Shown: one piece after another, positions 36,115-45,183 of the stretch
Numbering within the stretch: the first letter of the stretch is position 1
Layout: each line of letters begins with the position of its first letter
DNA from: an uncultured archaeon A07HR67
Lineage (GTDB): Archaea > Halobacteriota > Halobacteria > Halobacteriales > Haloferacaceae
Reading direction: 5' to 3'
NCBI GenBank assembly: GCA_000496175.1
Contig: KI543168.1
Span: forward strand, 350,174 to 410,821
DNA length: 60,648 nucleotides
Position numbers and translations under genes: made by a program
Notes under the pieces: model-generated
What the model was told of the DNA's origin: nothing
Seen by the model: only the letters and a program-made list of their open reading frames with translations
Databases searched by the model: none

Positions 36115-37056
36115 TCAGAGTCCCGTGGTGAAGACGAGAAGCAGCGCGAACACCACGAGGTGTTTCGCCTCGCCGGCGATGGCGAGCCGCCCCGGCGCCG
36201 CGCTCCGGCCCACGAACCACGCGAGGACCAGCGCGTACCCCAGTCCGAGGAGTATCGCGGCCGCAACCGGGGTCGACACCACGCCGGACGCCAGCGCCGC
36301 GCCGACGAACGCGATCAGCGACAGGTCGAGCCCGTACAGCACGTGTCGGGTCCGCTGGATGCCGAAGACGACCGGAATCGTAGACACGCCGACGGCCTCG
36401 TCCGCCGCAACGTCTCTGACGTTTGGAATCTCCGTGTTGACGAACGTGTCGACGAACAGGTAGACGAACACGACCCCCGCAAGCGGCGTCACGGACGCCT
36501 CGGCGAACGCCATCGGCAGTCCGACGACCGCGATCGCCCACGCCAGCGCGACGATCGCCGAGTTGACCACCAGGATCCGTTTCAACCGCTTGAAGTACGA
36601 CCCCAGCGTCGGGAGCCACTCGGACGCGTAGAGGATCCAGAAGGCGCCGGGAAGCAGGGTGATACCGAGCGCGAGGGGGCCGCCGGTTATCGAGAGTGCG
36701 ATCGCGAGCCCGTACGTGCCCGCGGTGAGCATCGACAACAGCCGCCGGTGGCGGGTCACGAACGCGCTCCGTTCCGGGCTCGACAGCTCGTCGTCCTCGG
36801 CGTCGGCGATCCGGTCGCCAGCGTACACCGCGAAGGTGACCAGCCCGACGACGACCGAAGCGGGATTCAACGGCAGCGACAACACGAGATGGACGGTCAA
36901 CACCTCGACCATCGCGATGAACACGAGGTAAGCAGAGCTGTACGTCAGGACGTCTTTGATCCGGTGTCCCGCGTCGACGACCGATGCGGGGATGCCGGCG
37001 TGCCACCGGACGTGGTGGTCCGTGGTCACCGGCGGTTCGTTGGTTTTGCTAGCCAT
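36115..37056 (-). CDS. UbiA family prenyltransferase
   Basis: 313 aa with eight or nine hydrophobic segments. The first aspartate-rich motif is in AGDRIADAEDDELS around residue 90, and the second is NVRDVAADEAVGVSTIP around residue 205, spaced as in UbiA enzymes. These enzymes attach prenyl chains to aromatic acceptors or to archaeal lipids; menaquinone (MenA), digeranylgeranylglycerylphosphate synthase and bacterioruberin (lycopene elongase) subfamilies cannot be told apart by eye. A long AT-rich upstream region (37057-37145) carries the promoter. Confidence 0.88.
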   Translation of the reverse strand: MASKTNEPPVTTDHHVRWHAGIPASVVDAGHRIKDVLTYSSAYLVFIAMVEVLTVHLVLSLPLNPASVVVGLVTFAVYAGDRIADAEDDELSSPERSAFVTRHRRLLSMLTAGTYGLAIALSITGGPLALGITLLPGAFWILYASEWLPTLGSYFKRLKRILVVNSAIVALAWAIAVVGLPMAFAEASVTPLAGVVFVYLFVDTFVNTEIPNVRDVAADEAVGVSTIPVVFGIQRTRHVLYGLDLSLIAFVGAALASGVVSTPVAAAILLGLGYALVLAWFVGRSAAPGRLAIAGEAKHLVVFALLLVFTTGL

Positions 37057-37365
37057 GGATTCGACGACCGATTCGAACTCGGTCGTACGTTTAATTTTGT
37101 CTTCTGATAATAATATTAGCTAATTGCGTATTAAATATAATATGTGTAACAAACACCCAGGAGACACGTCCCCGAGCAGAGACATCGGAGACCGCGGCGC
37201 CGGTGTGCGGACGACCCCTCGGTCGGGACGGGCCAAGCCGTCGTCGGAGCCGGCCGCGATGCCCGCTCACGGATCCCGTCCGAGAACGGCCACAGAGCCG
37301 AGCGGACGGGTCGAGACCGAAAACGACCATAGCCCTTTTTGCTTGCGTGACTGGAACTACGCACG
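37057..37365. other. Intergenic region between ubiA-like gene and aldolase
   Basis: The left part (about 37090-37145) is unusually AT-rich (repeated taat/atta runs) and probably holds the promoter of the minus-strand prenyltransferase gene plus curvature-prone DNA. The right end has the TATA-like ccctttttg (about 37336-37344) about 26 nt before the aldolase ATG. The G/C-rich middle contains no supported gene. Confidence 0.55.
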
Positions 37366-38169
37366 ATGCTCCCAAGCGCCGACAACACGATCTCGCGGGA
37401 CGGGCGATCGATCATCCTCGCGTACGACCACGGCCTCGAGCACGGACCGGTGGACTTCGAGCCGAACCCGGCGACGGCCGACCCCGAGCGGTTGTTCGAA
37501 CTGGCGACCCACAGCGCGGTCACGTCGTTAGCCGTCCAGAAGGGGATCGCCGAGGCGTACTATCCCGACTACGAGGACGAGATCAACCTCATGGTGAAGC
37601 TGAACGGCACGTCAAACCTCTGGCGGGGCGAGCCGAACAGCGCGGTCAACTGTTCGGCCGAGTACGCCGCCGCGTTGGGAGCAGACGCGATCGGCTTCAC
37701 CGTCTACGGCGGCTCGAACCACGAGGTCGAGATGGCCGAGGAGTTCCGCGAGGCGCAAGAAGGCGCGCGCGAACACGACATGGCGGTCGTCATGTGGTCG
37801 TACCCCCGCGGCCAAGGGCTTCGAAACGCCAACGATCCGGACGTCATCTCCTACGGCGCCCGGGTGGGGCTCGAACTCGGCGCCGACGTCGTCAAGGTGA
37901 AGTACCCCGGCTCCGCCGAGGCGATGGCCGACGCCGTCGAGATGGCCGGCCCCGCGAAGGTCGTCATGTCCGGCGGGACGATGAAAGATGATGAGGGCTT
38001 CCTCCGGAACGTAGCCGACGCGATCGACGCGGGCGCGACGGGGCTCGCCGTCGGTCGCAACGTCTTCCAGCGCGATGAGCCCGAGCGGATCCTCGACGCG
38101 CTCGAGGCCGTCGTCTTCGAGGAGGCCGACCCGACCGAGGCGCTGGCGGTCGCCGGGAGCGCCGACTGA
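37366..38169 (+). CDS. fba: Class I fructose-1,6-bisphosphate aldolase (archaeal DhnA type)
   Basis: 267 aa. Begins with the DhnA-type signature SIILAYDHGLEHGPVDFEP, followed by VQKGIAEAYYP, GFTVYGGSNHEVEMAEEF and MAVVMWSYPRG. The Schiff-base lysine lies in GADVVKVKYPGSAEA (about residue 185), and the phosphate-binding end is VVMSGGTMKDDE ... TGLAVGRNVFQ. In haloarchaea this type of enzyme cleaves or forms fructose-1,6-bisphosphate. The same fold includes the shikimate-route ADH synthase (AroA'), but the genomic link to a fructose bisphosphatase favours aldolase. Its TGA overlaps the ATG of the next gene (TGATG), so the pair is translationally coupled. Confidence 0.93.
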   Translation: MLPSADNTISRDGRSIILAYDHGLEHGPVDFEPNPATADPERLFELATHSAVTSLAVQKGIAEAYYPDYEDEINLMVKLNGTSNLWRGEPNSAVNCSAEYAAALGADAIGFTVYGGSNHEVEMAEEFREAQEGAREHDMAVVMWSYPRGQGLRNANDPDVISYGARVGLELGADVVKVKYPGSAEAMADAVEMAGPAKVVMSGGTMKDDEGFLRNVADAIDAGATGLAVGRNVFQRDEPERILDALEAVVFEEADPTEALAVAGSAD

Positions 38170-39037
38170 TGACCGACCCCGTCGTCGAAGCGGTCTTCGA
38201 TGCGGTCGCGGAGACAGCGCCCGCGATCCGCGACGCGCTCCCCGGTCGCCGCGTCGAGAGCGGAACGGAGAACCCCTCCGGCGAGACGGTGTTGGCGGGC
38301 GACGTCCACGCGGACGAACTGCTCGCGGAGGCGCTCGGCGAGGTCGACGGCGTCGGCTCGTTCGTCAGCGAAGAACGGCCGGAGGCGATCGACGTGGGCG
38401 AGGGATACGCGGTGGCGATCGACCCCTCGACGGTTCTTCGAACCTCCGTTCGAACAACACCATGGGGACCGTCGTGGGCGTCTACGACGCCGCGCTGCCG
38501 GCGTCCGGGCGCGACCTCGTCGCGGCCGGCTACGCGTTGTACGGCCCGATCACGACGCTGGTGGTCGCCGACGACGCCGGCGTCAGCGAGGAGGTCGTCG
38601 ACCGCGGCAACGGTGACGACGGAGTCTCTCGGTCGGTCGTGGTCGACGACCTCACCCTGCCCGACGAGCCGACCGTCTACGGCTTCGGTGGACGCGTTCC
38701 CGACTGGCCCGCCGCGTTCCGAGAATACGCCCGCGAGGTCGAAGACGAGCTCAAACTCCGCTACGGCGGGTCGATGGTAGGCGACGTGAACCAGGTGGTG
38801 ACGTACGGCGGCGTGTTCGCGTACCCCGCGCTCGTCGACGCGCCGGAGGGAAAGCTCCGGCTGTCGTTCGAGGCGAACCCGATCGCGTACATCATCGAGG
38901 CGATGGGCGGGGCGTCCTCCGACGGCTCGGGTTCGATTCTCGACGTCGAACCCGAGGGGCTTCACGACCGTGTGCCGCTTTACATCGGCAACGGTCGGCT
39001 GATAGACCGGCTCGAAGCCGCACTCGACGACGGATAA
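38169..39037 (+). pseudogene. fbp: Class I fructose-1,6-bisphosphatase, frameshifted in the metal-binding motif
   Basis: The first 86 codons read normally (VLAGDVHADELLAEALGEVD, VGSFVSEERPEAIDVGEGYA). At a run of four Cs (38423-38426) the frame is lost. The next frame continues with DGSSNLRSNNTMGTVVGVYD and on to KLRLSFEANPIAYIIEAMGG and the C-terminus at 39037. One extra C would restore exactly DPLDGSSN, the metal- and phosphate-binding motif of FBPase. Restored length is 289 aa, normal for archaeal class I enzymes. FBPase makes fructose-6-phosphate in gluconeogenesis and overlaps the aldolase gene. A homopolymer sequencing error is the likeliest cause; real loss or -1 slippage on the C run are alternatives. 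Confidence 0.9.
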
Positions 39038-39077
39038 GGGGTCGGGCGCGACGGGCGCGGCGCCGCGAGCGGATCGT

Positions 39078-39746
39078 TCACGACGCCGTCTCCTCGTCGC
39101 CGGCAGTCCAGCGCCGCGCGCCGGGAAGCAGACCGACGAGCGTCGTCACGTAGCCGAACTTGAACAACCCGAACTGCGAGAGGACACCGAGAACGAACAC
39201 CGCGAGGAACGGGAGCGCAGTCGGGTCGAACAACAGGGGTTCGACGGTCAACTCCGCCGTGACGGCGTCGAACGACCCGGGAGTGAGCGAGCGGGACGCG
39301 AGCGCCGCGCCGATGAACGCCGTCGAGACCACGAGCGTCGTGCGCGTGAGCACGAACCCGCACAACGCGCCGGCCGCGACGCCAGCGAGCGTCGCCCCGA
39401 CGAGCAGCGCCGTCCCGCCGAGGCCGGCGACGTCGGCCGCGTACACCGGTCCCACGGCGAATCGCCCCGCGAAGCCGCCGACGACGCCGCCGATCGCGAG
39501 CACGGCGAACGAGAGCCCGGTGTACGCGAGGAACCCGCCGATCGCGCCGCCGAGGAGGACGCCGGCCGCCGAAAGCGCCAGTCCGTCGACGGCGACCAAG
39601 CCGGCGAGGTTCGGGACCGCGAGGTAGCCCGCGCCGGCGCCGATCAGGAACCCGGTCAGCGACACGGCGTACACCGAGACCGCCGCGCCGACGAACGCGA
39701 GCAGGAGGCCCGCGACGACGATCCCCGCGTCGAGTGGCGTGAACAT
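39078..39746 (-). CDS. DUF4203/TMEM198-like multi-pass membrane protein
   Basis: 222 aa, very hydrophobic, with about eight membrane segments rich in Gly/Ala (SVYAVSLTGFLIGAGAGYLA, AAGVLLGGAIGGFLAYTGLS, FAVLAIGGVVGGFAGRFAVG). This recurring small-residue pattern is typical of DUF4203/TMEM198-type proteins of unknown function. ATG 39746 is preferred because a TATA-like catttatg (minus strand) lies about 26 nt upstream; the frame is open to 39773 without that support. The C-terminus (LLPGARRWTAGDEETAS) is cytoplasmic-looking and charged. Confidence 0.78.
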   Translation of the reverse strand: MFTPLDAGIVVAGLLLAFVGAAVSVYAVSLTGFLIGAGAGYLAVPNLAGLVAVDGLALSAAGVLLGGAIGGFLAYTGLSFAVLAIGGVVGGFAGRFAVGPVYAADVAGLGGTALLVGATLAGVAAGALCGFVLTRTTLVVSTAFIGAALASRSLTPGSFDAVTAELTVEPLLFDPTALPFLAVFVLGVLSQFGLFKFGYVTTLVGLLPGARRWTAGDEETAS

Positions 39747-39815
39747 ACCGTCACATGCGCCGCCATCCGGCATAAATGGTCGCGACGCGCCGCAGGTCCG
39801 GTCGGTGGCGTCGCG

Positions 39816-40094
39816 TCACCGTGCCCGGCGCTCGGCCTGCCGGTCGATGTGTCGCGTGTAGCCGCCGACGGCGAGCCCGAAGCCGACGACGAGGAGGAGA
39901 AACCCGATCAGACGGGTCGTTCCGAGCGTCATCAACGCGAGAACGACGCCGAACACCAGCGCGAACACGCCCGCGACGGCGACGCCGACATCGACGAGCG
40001 GCGACGGCTGGACCGTCTCGCAGTGGGGACAGATCCGCGTGTCGGCGGCGATCGGCTCGTGGCAGTCGACACACCGAACGCGGTCGCGGGACAC
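39816..40094 (-). CDS. Zinc-ribbon membrane protein (DUF7577-like)
   Basis: 92 aa. The first 28 residues are a small zinc ribbon with two CxxC pairs (CVDCHEP and CPHCE). Two hydrophobic helices follow (about residues 33-52, VDVGVAVAGVFALVFGVVLA, and 58-78, TRLIGFLLLVVGFGLAVGGY), ending in a basic tail. It starts with GTG; a TATA-like ggtataagc (minus strand) lies about 25 nt upstream. Such zinc-ribbon/two-TM proteins are common in haloarchaea; the function is unknown. Confidence 0.78.
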   Translation of the reverse strand: MSRDRVRCVDCHEPIAADTRICPHCETVQPSPLVDVGVAVAGVFALVFGVVLALMTLGTTRLIGFLLLVVGFGLAVGGYTRHIDRQAERRAR

Positions 40095-40135
40095 GGTTGG
40101 AGTTCGGGGCTCGTCGGCTTATACCTGTGTTCGTC

Positions 40136-41452
40136 TCAGTCGTCGGCGGCGGCCCCGCTGGAGCCGGCGGCCGTGCTGAGCGTTTCTTCGACCTGCGTTA
40201 TGACCATCGCGAGCGCGACGAGCGCGAGGACCGCGCCGACGGCGAAGGGAACGATGAACCCGAAGCCAACGAGCCAGCCGGACGCCAGCGGCCCCAGCGC
40301 GACGCCGAGGCCGAACCCCATCGTGAGTACCGACAACGTCGTGCCGGATTCTCCCTCGCGGGCGAGGTCGCCCGCCAGCGCGAGCGACGGCGCGAAGACG
40401 AACGCGACCGCGACGCCCTGGCCCAGACGGACGAGCGTCATCGTGACCGACGAAACCACCACTCCTTGCAACAACGTGGTCGGAACGAGGAGGACGAACC
40501 CCGCCAGCAGGAACGGCCGGCGGCCGATCCGGTCGCTCGCCCGCCCGACGGGGACCTGGAGAGCCACGTTCGCGATGGTGACCGCCGAAAACTGGACACC
40601 GAACCAGACGGGCGGCTGGCCGAGCCGCAGGTTCACCTGGGTTTGCAACGTCGCGAACAACGCGATACACAGCCCCATGGCGACCGTCGCGACCCCGAGC
40701 ACGAAGACGGGGTCGAGCAGGCGGTCCTCGCCGCGGACCCGGATCGAGAGGTCGTCGCCCGCCTCCGCCGCGTCGGCCGCGTCGTGAACGAGCAGATACA
40801 CCAGCACAAAACTGAGGTACGCGCCGGCACAGGCGGCCGCGAAGGCGGCGTCGAAGCCGTTGACCACCGGCAGCCCGACCGCCGTCAGGTCGTACGGGCC
40901 GTTGTCAACGACGAGCCCCGCGAGGACGGGGCCGAAGCCGAAGCCGATCAGCCGGAAGGTATTGAACACGCCGAAGTTGCCGCCGCGCTGGTCGGCGCTG
41001 CCGGCGTACTCGTTGACCAGCGCGACCGTCGCGGGAATCGTCAACGCCGCGCCGAACCCTTGGACCGCCCGAAGCACCACGAGGATCCAGTAGGAACTCG
41101 CGAGCGTGTAGAGGCCGCTCGCGGTGCCCAAGAGCAGGATCCCGCCCAACACGAACGGCCGCCGGGTGGCCAGCCGGTCGGAGAGCCGCCCGGTCCACGG
41201 CTGCGAGAAGCTGTTGAGAAAGCCGAAAAGCGAGAGCACGATCCCGATCAACAGCGGCTCGGTGACGGTCACGCTCGCCGCGCCGACCCCGACGCGCGTC
41301 CCGAGCAGCGGGTCGATCTCGATCAGATCGCTGGCGACGTACAACGGAAGGACGACGATGAGAAACGAGTTGCCGACCGCCCCGACCATCCGCGCGAGCG
41401 CGAGAACGATGACGCGGCGGTCGGTGTCGAGTATCTGCGAGAGCGATCCCAT
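40136..41452 (-). CDS. Major facilitator superfamily transporter
   Basis: 438 aa with twelve predicted membrane helices. The MFS signature between helices 2 and 3 is visible as PWTGRLSDRLATRRPFVLGG, with its second-half counterpart VPVGRASDRIGRRPFLLAGF. The central cytoplasmic loop is in VHDAADAAEAGDDLSIRVRG. It belongs by layout to drug/proton antiporter-like or sugar permease MFS proteins; the substrate is unknown. ATG 41452 has a TATA-like ctttatgcc (minus strand) about 25 nt upstream. The stop is 41 nt from the zinc-ribbon gene, which has its own promoter. Confidence 0.92.
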   Translation of the reverse strand: MGSLSQILDTDRRVIVLALARMVGAVGNSFLIVVLPLYVASDLIEIDPLLGTRVGVGAASVTVTEPLLIGIVLSLFGFLNSFSQPWTGRLSDRLATRRPFVLGGILLLGTASGLYTLASSYWILVVLRAVQGFGAALTIPATVALVNEYAGSADQRGGNFGVFNTFRLIGFGFGPVLAGLVVDNGPYDLTAVGLPVVNGFDAAFAAACAGAYLSFVLVYLLVHDAADAAEAGDDLSIRVRGEDRLLDPVFVLGVATVAMGLCIALFATLQTQVNLRLGQPPVWFGVQFSAVTIANVALQVPVGRASDRIGRRPFLLAGFVLLVPTTLLQGVVVSSVTMTLVRLGQGVAVAFVFAPSLALAGDLAREGESGTTLSVLTMGFGLGVALGPLASGWLVGFGFIVPFAVGAVLALVALAMVITQVEETLSTAAGSSGAAADD

Positions 41453-41601
41453 TCGGTCGGGGTTCGATCCCCGGCATAAAGCCGCTTGCGGACGGCGAGA
41501 ACCGATCCGGTTCCCAAGCGGTCGGCGTGTCGGTCTTGGCCGTGGACGACGCCACCGTGCGTGGCGGGCGTTTAAGAGACCGCGGCGCCGAGGTACGGCC
41601 G

Positions 41602-42996
41602 ATGGACGGCGGAACGCTCCCCGGGGCCGGCGAGCCGGACGACGCCGACGAGCCCGATCGGATCGTGTTCCACGTGGATATGGACTGTTTTTACGCTTCC
41701 TGTGAACGGCTCCGCGAGCCCGAACTCCGCGGCGAGCCCGTCGTGGTGGGGATGGGGTACGAGCCGGGCGAAACGGTGGGCGCGGTCGCGACCGCGAGCT
41801 ACGAGGCCCGCGCGTTCGGCGTCGAGAGCGCGATGCCGATCTCCGAGGCGGTCGAACACCTCCCGAGGCGGGCGGGCGAAGACGCGACCGACGCGCCGGA
41901 CGAAGACGAGACGGGCCACTACCGCCCCGTCGACATGGAGTGGTACGAGACGGTCGCCGCCGACGTGAAAGCGGTCCTCCACGACTGTGCCGATGTCGTC
42001 CGCGAGGTGAGCATCGACGAGGCGTACCTCGACGTCACCGACCGGACCGCCTGGGACGCCGTGGACGACGGCTCGGCATCCAGCGGAGCGGCCGGGCCGA
42101 GCGAGACGCGAACGCTCGCGGAGGGGTACGCACGACACGTCAAAGAACGGATCGAACGGGAGGCCGGCGTCCCCGCGAGCGTCGGCGTCGCGCCGAACAT
42201 GTCGGCCGCGAAGGTCGCGAGCGACGCCGACAAGCCGGACGGGCTGGTCGTCGTCCCGCCCGGCTCGGTCGAGGCGTTTCTCGCGCCGCTGCCGACGGCG
42301 GCGCTCCACGGGGTCGGACCGGTGACCGAGCGGGCGTTCTCGGCGTTAGACATCGAGACGGCCGGCGACGTGGCCGCGGCCGACCCGGAGACGCTGGCCG
42401 ACGAGTTCGGCGAGCGGGGCCGGGAGCTGTACCGCCGCGCCCGCGGCGACGACGACCGAGAGGTGACGCCGCAGGGGCGACCGAAGAGCCTCTCGCGGGA
42501 GTCGTCGCTTCCGGCGACCGCCGACCAGGAACGAAAACGCGAGACCGTCTCGGCGCTCTCGGCCGACGTCGCTCGCCGCGCCCGCGAGCGTGGTTGTCTG
42601 TACCGCACGATCGGCATCAAGGCGGTCCGGCCGCCGTTCGACGTCAACACCCGCGCGCGGAGCCTCTCCGGTCCCGTCGACGACCCCGATCTGGTCGAGA
42701 CGGTCGCGCTCGACCTGCTCGACGAGTTCGACGACGAGGCAGTTCGCAAACTCGGCGTCCGCGTTTCGAACCTGGATTTCGCCGACAGCGACCAGGCGAC
42801 GCTCGCCGGGTTCGACTCCGAGGACGAGCGGCCGCGGGCCGAGCCGGGACCGGTCGACGACGGTCGCGGCGACGGCGAGCGGCTCACCGACTGGCTCGGC
42901 GCGGAACCGACCGCCGAAGACGACAGTGCCGACCGCACCGGCCGCCGCCCGCCGGGTCTCGAGGAGGACCAGGCGTCGCTCGGCGACTGGGAGTAA
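41602..42996 (+). CDS. dinB: DNA polymerase IV (Y family, DinB/Dpo4)
   Basis: 464 aa. Y-family catalytic motifs: IVFHVDMDCFYASCERLREP (first metal-binding Asp pair), VGAVATASYEARAFGV, and VVREVSIDEAYLDVTD (SxDE motif). Then come the thumb and little-finger parts: VASDADKPDGLVVVPPGSVE, ALHGVGPVTERAFSALDI, and SRESSLPATADQERKRETVS. An acidic insertion of about 20 residues (RRAGEDATDAPDEDETGHYR) and an acidic C-terminal tail are halophile-typical. The final QASLGDWE may be a PCNA-binding peptide, judged only from resemblance to the QxxLxxF pattern. It performs translesion synthesis. ATG 41602 follows a TATA-like gtttaagag by about 30 nt. Confidence 0.95.
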   Translation: MDGGTLPGAGEPDDADEPDRIVFHVDMDCFYASCERLREPELRGEPVVVGMGYEPGETVGAVATASYEARAFGVESAMPISEAVEHLPRRAGEDATDAPDEDETGHYRPVDMEWYETVAADVKAVLHDCADVVREVSIDEAYLDVTDRTAWDAVDDGSASSGAAGPSETRTLAEGYARHVKERIEREAGVPASVGVAPNMSAAKVASDADKPDGLVVVPPGSVEAFLAPLPTAALHGVGPVTERAFSALDIETAGDVAAADPETLADEFGERGRELYRRARGDDDREVTPQGRPKSLSRESSLPATADQERKRETVSALSADVARRARERGCLYRTIGIKAVRPPFDVNTRARSLSGPVDDPDLVETVALDLLDEFDDEAVRKLGVRVSNLDFADSDQATLAGFDSEDERPRAEPGPVDDGRGDGERLTDWLGAEPTAEDDSADRTGRRPPGLEEDQASLGDWE

Positions 42997-43054
42997 CCCG
43001 CCGAACCGGCGGTCCCAGCGGACGTTTTTATGTTGTCACGGGCATCTCCCGAGT

Positions 43055-43513
43055 GTGCCCTCCGCTCGCGCGCTCCTCGTCGGTCGGAAGCGTAATCGCT
43101 CCCGCTTTGATCCGCGACTTCTCGCGCCGCCAGCGTGTTTCGCGCTCGTCTTCGCCGCCTACGCGGTCGGCGTCTTCGAGGTCGCCGGCGGCCTCGTGGT
43201 TCTCGCCGGCGACGCGGCGGTCGTCGGGAGCCTCGCGGCCACGGCGCTCGCCGTCCGCCGAAACGGGCTGATTGCCTCGTGGGCCGCCGTCTACGCGGCA
43301 CTGCTCGGCTACAGCGCGGACCACTATCTGCTCGGTCTCTCCGGGCGGTCGCTCGGGGACCGGCTCGTCGCCCTGCTCGGCGTCGACGGGCTCGTCTACC
43401 TCGGTGTCCAGACGCTCGCGATCGGAACGCTCGCGTGGCTCGTTGGGCGGCTCGTCGGGCTGGCTGGCACGGCGCTCAGCCGCCGTTACGGAGTGGCTCG
43501 GCGAGACGGGTAG
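43055..43513 (+). CDS. Four-helix membrane protein, unknown function
   Basis: 152 aa, not recognised. A basic N-terminus (SARALLVGRKRNRSRFDPRL) precedes four hydrophobic segments (LLAPPACFALVFAAYAVGVF, LVVLAGDAAVVGSLAATALA, GLIASWAAVYAALLGYSADH, VYLGVQTLAIGTLAWLVGRL), then a basic C-terminus. It starts with GTG 43055, supported by a TATA-like cgtttttatg about 27 nt upstream; GTG 43053 is out of frame. No motif suggests a function. Confidence 0.7.
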   Translation: MPSARALLVGRKRNRSRFDPRLLAPPACFALVFAAYAVGVFEVAGGLVVLAGDAAVVGSLAATALAVRRNGLIASWAAVYAALLGYSADHYLLGLSGRSLGDRLVALLGVDGLVYLGVQTLAIGTLAWLVGRLVGLAGTALSRRYGVARRDG

Positions 43514-43579
43514 GGTTCGCGTCGAGACCGCGGTGGGGCGAACACACAGAGTTTACTCCCCGGACGCCGACATCGATCC

Positions 43580-44125
43580 ATGGACGACCTCGCGTGGGAG
43601 ACGACAGACACCGACATCGACTACCGTTGTCCCGGCTTCGGCGTGCGACGCGACGCGGTGCGGTTTCCGGACGGGGAGGCGGGCGAGTACCACTACGTCG
43701 ACGAGTCGCCGACGGTGGTCGTGTTGCCGATGACGCCCGACGGCGACGTGGTGGTCATCGACGAGTGGCGACAGGCGGTCGGGCGGGTCAACCGCGGAAT
43801 CCCCACCGGCACCGTCGAGGCGGACGACCGCGGCGACCTCGAACGGGCCGCCGCCCGCGAACTCGCCGAGGAGACCGGCTACGAGGCCGCGGCGTTCGAG
43901 CGACTGACGACGGTGGAGCCGGCCAACGGCGTGGCGAACGCGGTCCACCACCACTTTCTGGCGACCGGCTGTGAGCCGACGGCGGAGCGCGACCTCGACC
44001 ACAACGAGTCGATCGCCGTCGAGACCGTGGGGTACGACGCCCTGCTCGAGGCGGTCGTCGACGACGAACTCCGCGACGGCCGGGTCGTGACCGCCGTGTT
44101 GTGGTACGAACTGCTGTATCGGTGA
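43580..44125 (+). CDS. Nudix hydrolase (ADP-ribose pyrophosphatase-like)
   Basis: 181 aa. The Nudix box is visible as RGDLERAAARELAEETGYEA with the conserved REL-x-EETG core, preceded by RGIPTGTVEADD, the usual glycine-rich lead-in. An N-terminal beta domain (YRCPGFGVRRDAVRFPDG and HYVDESPTVVVLPMT) matches ADP-ribose/nucleoside-diphosphate-sugar pyrophosphatases such as YffH/NudF, but the substrate cannot be fixed. The TATA-like agtttactc lies about 25-30 nt before the ATG. Confidence 0.9.
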   Translation: MDDLAWETTDTDIDYRCPGFGVRRDAVRFPDGEAGEYHYVDESPTVVVLPMTPDGDVVVIDEWRQAVGRVNRGIPTGTVEADDRGDLERAAARELAEETGYEAAAFERLTTVEPANGVANAVHHHFLATGCEPTAERDLDHNESIAVETVGYDALLEAVVDDELRDGRVVTAVLWYELLYR

Positions 44126-44232
44126 TGTGCCGCCGCGACAGGCCGAACGGGACGCCGGCGAACCGGACTGAGCCGAGACGAACGCGTTGCCGACGGACAA
44201 CCCTTTGAGCGACCAGTCCGTACGATCTGGCC

Positions 44233-45183
44233 ATGACGGACACCTCTGACGACGATGGGCCACCCCCGGCCGATCCGACGCCGGACGGAGGGGACCCGGT
44301 CGACGCGCCTCCAGCAGACACCGGATACGGCACCGGAGACGCCGAGTCGGCCGACCCGGACTCGGTCGGCACCGAGTCGGTCGGCCCGGTCGATTTGGGC
44401 GACACGGCCGACGACGATTCTCCCGCAGTCGCCGTCGTCGTCGCCGTCGGGCTCGGCGTACTCGGGCCGGCGATCGCGCTCGTGGGCGGGCTCGGGGTGA
44501 GCCTGCTCGGAGCTGTCGCCGGCGGCGTGTCGTTGGCGGTCAACATCGTACTCACGCTGATCGTCGGCCAGTACGTCGCGTTCGGCGGGCTCGCGGTCGG
44601 CTACCTGGCGTGGCGGGGATTCGACCGCGCGGGAATCGTCTCGTATCTCGGCGTGCGGCGGCCGAGCCTGAAAGAACTCGGACTCGTCGTCGGCGGCTGG
44701 GTCGTGATCGTGGTCACGTTGTTCGTCGTCTCGGCGATCGTCCAACTGCTCGGCACCGAGACCGCGTCGAACCAGAGCGCCGAGGTGGCGATGCAGAACC
44801 CGGCGATCATCCCGCTTTTCATCGTCGCGATGTTTCTCGTCGTCGGGCCCTCCGAGGAGATTCTCTACCGTGGGGTCGTCCAAGGACGGCTCCGCGAGTC
44901 GTTGCCGGCGGCCCCCGCAATCGCCATCGCGTCCGGCATCTTCGCGCTGATTCACGTGATGGCGCTGACGGGCGGGCTCTCGGGGCGGCTCACGACGGTC
45001 GGGATTCTCTTTTTCCCGAGTCTCGTCTTCGGTGCGGTGTACGAGTACACCGACAACCTCATCGTCCCGGCGTTGTTACACGGCCTCCACAACGCGGTGT
45101 TGTTCACGATCCTGTACGTCTCGATCGTGTACGGCGAGGAACTCCAACAGGTCGCCGAGGGCGGCGCGGCAGTGTTGTGGTGA
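44233..45183 (+). CDS. CPBP family intramembrane glutamic endopeptidase
   Basis: 316 aa. The first 65 residues are hydrophilic, acidic and low complexity. About eight hydrophobic segments follow. The CPBP (Abi) signatures are present: SEEILYRGVVQGRLRES (EExxxR motif), then IASGIFALIHVMALTG (FxxxH motif), and LLHGLHNAVLFTILY (HxxxN motif). Relatives process prenylated CAAX proteins in eukaryotes and protect against bacteriocins in bacteria; the haloarchaeal substrate is unknown. The TATA-like ccctttgag lies about 28 nt before the ATG. Confidence 0.92.
   Translation: MTDTSDDDGPPPADPTPDGGDPVDAPPADTGYGTGDAESADPDSVGTESVGPVDLGDTADDDSPAVAVVVAVGLGVLGPAIALVGGLGVSLLGAVAGGVSLAVNIVLTLIVGQYVAFGGLAVGYLAWRGFDRAGIVSYLGVRRPSLKELGLVVGGWVVIVVTLFVVSAIVQLLGTETASNQSAEVAMQNPAIIPLFIVAMFLVVGPSEEILYRGVVQGRLRESLPAAPAIAIASGIFALIHVMALTGGLSGRLTTVGILFFPSLVFGAVYEYTDNLIVPALLHGLHNAVLFTILYVSIVYGEELQQVAEGGAAVLW

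Noticed and set aside
37091..37375. Minus-strand 94-codon ORF upstream of the aldolase
   Set aside because: Covers the AT-rich promoter region and overlaps the aldolase start; no conserved features.
39776..41479. Plus-strand 567-codon ORF opposite the MFS transporter
   Set aside because: Arg/Glu/Gln-rich shadow of a clear membrane protein gene.
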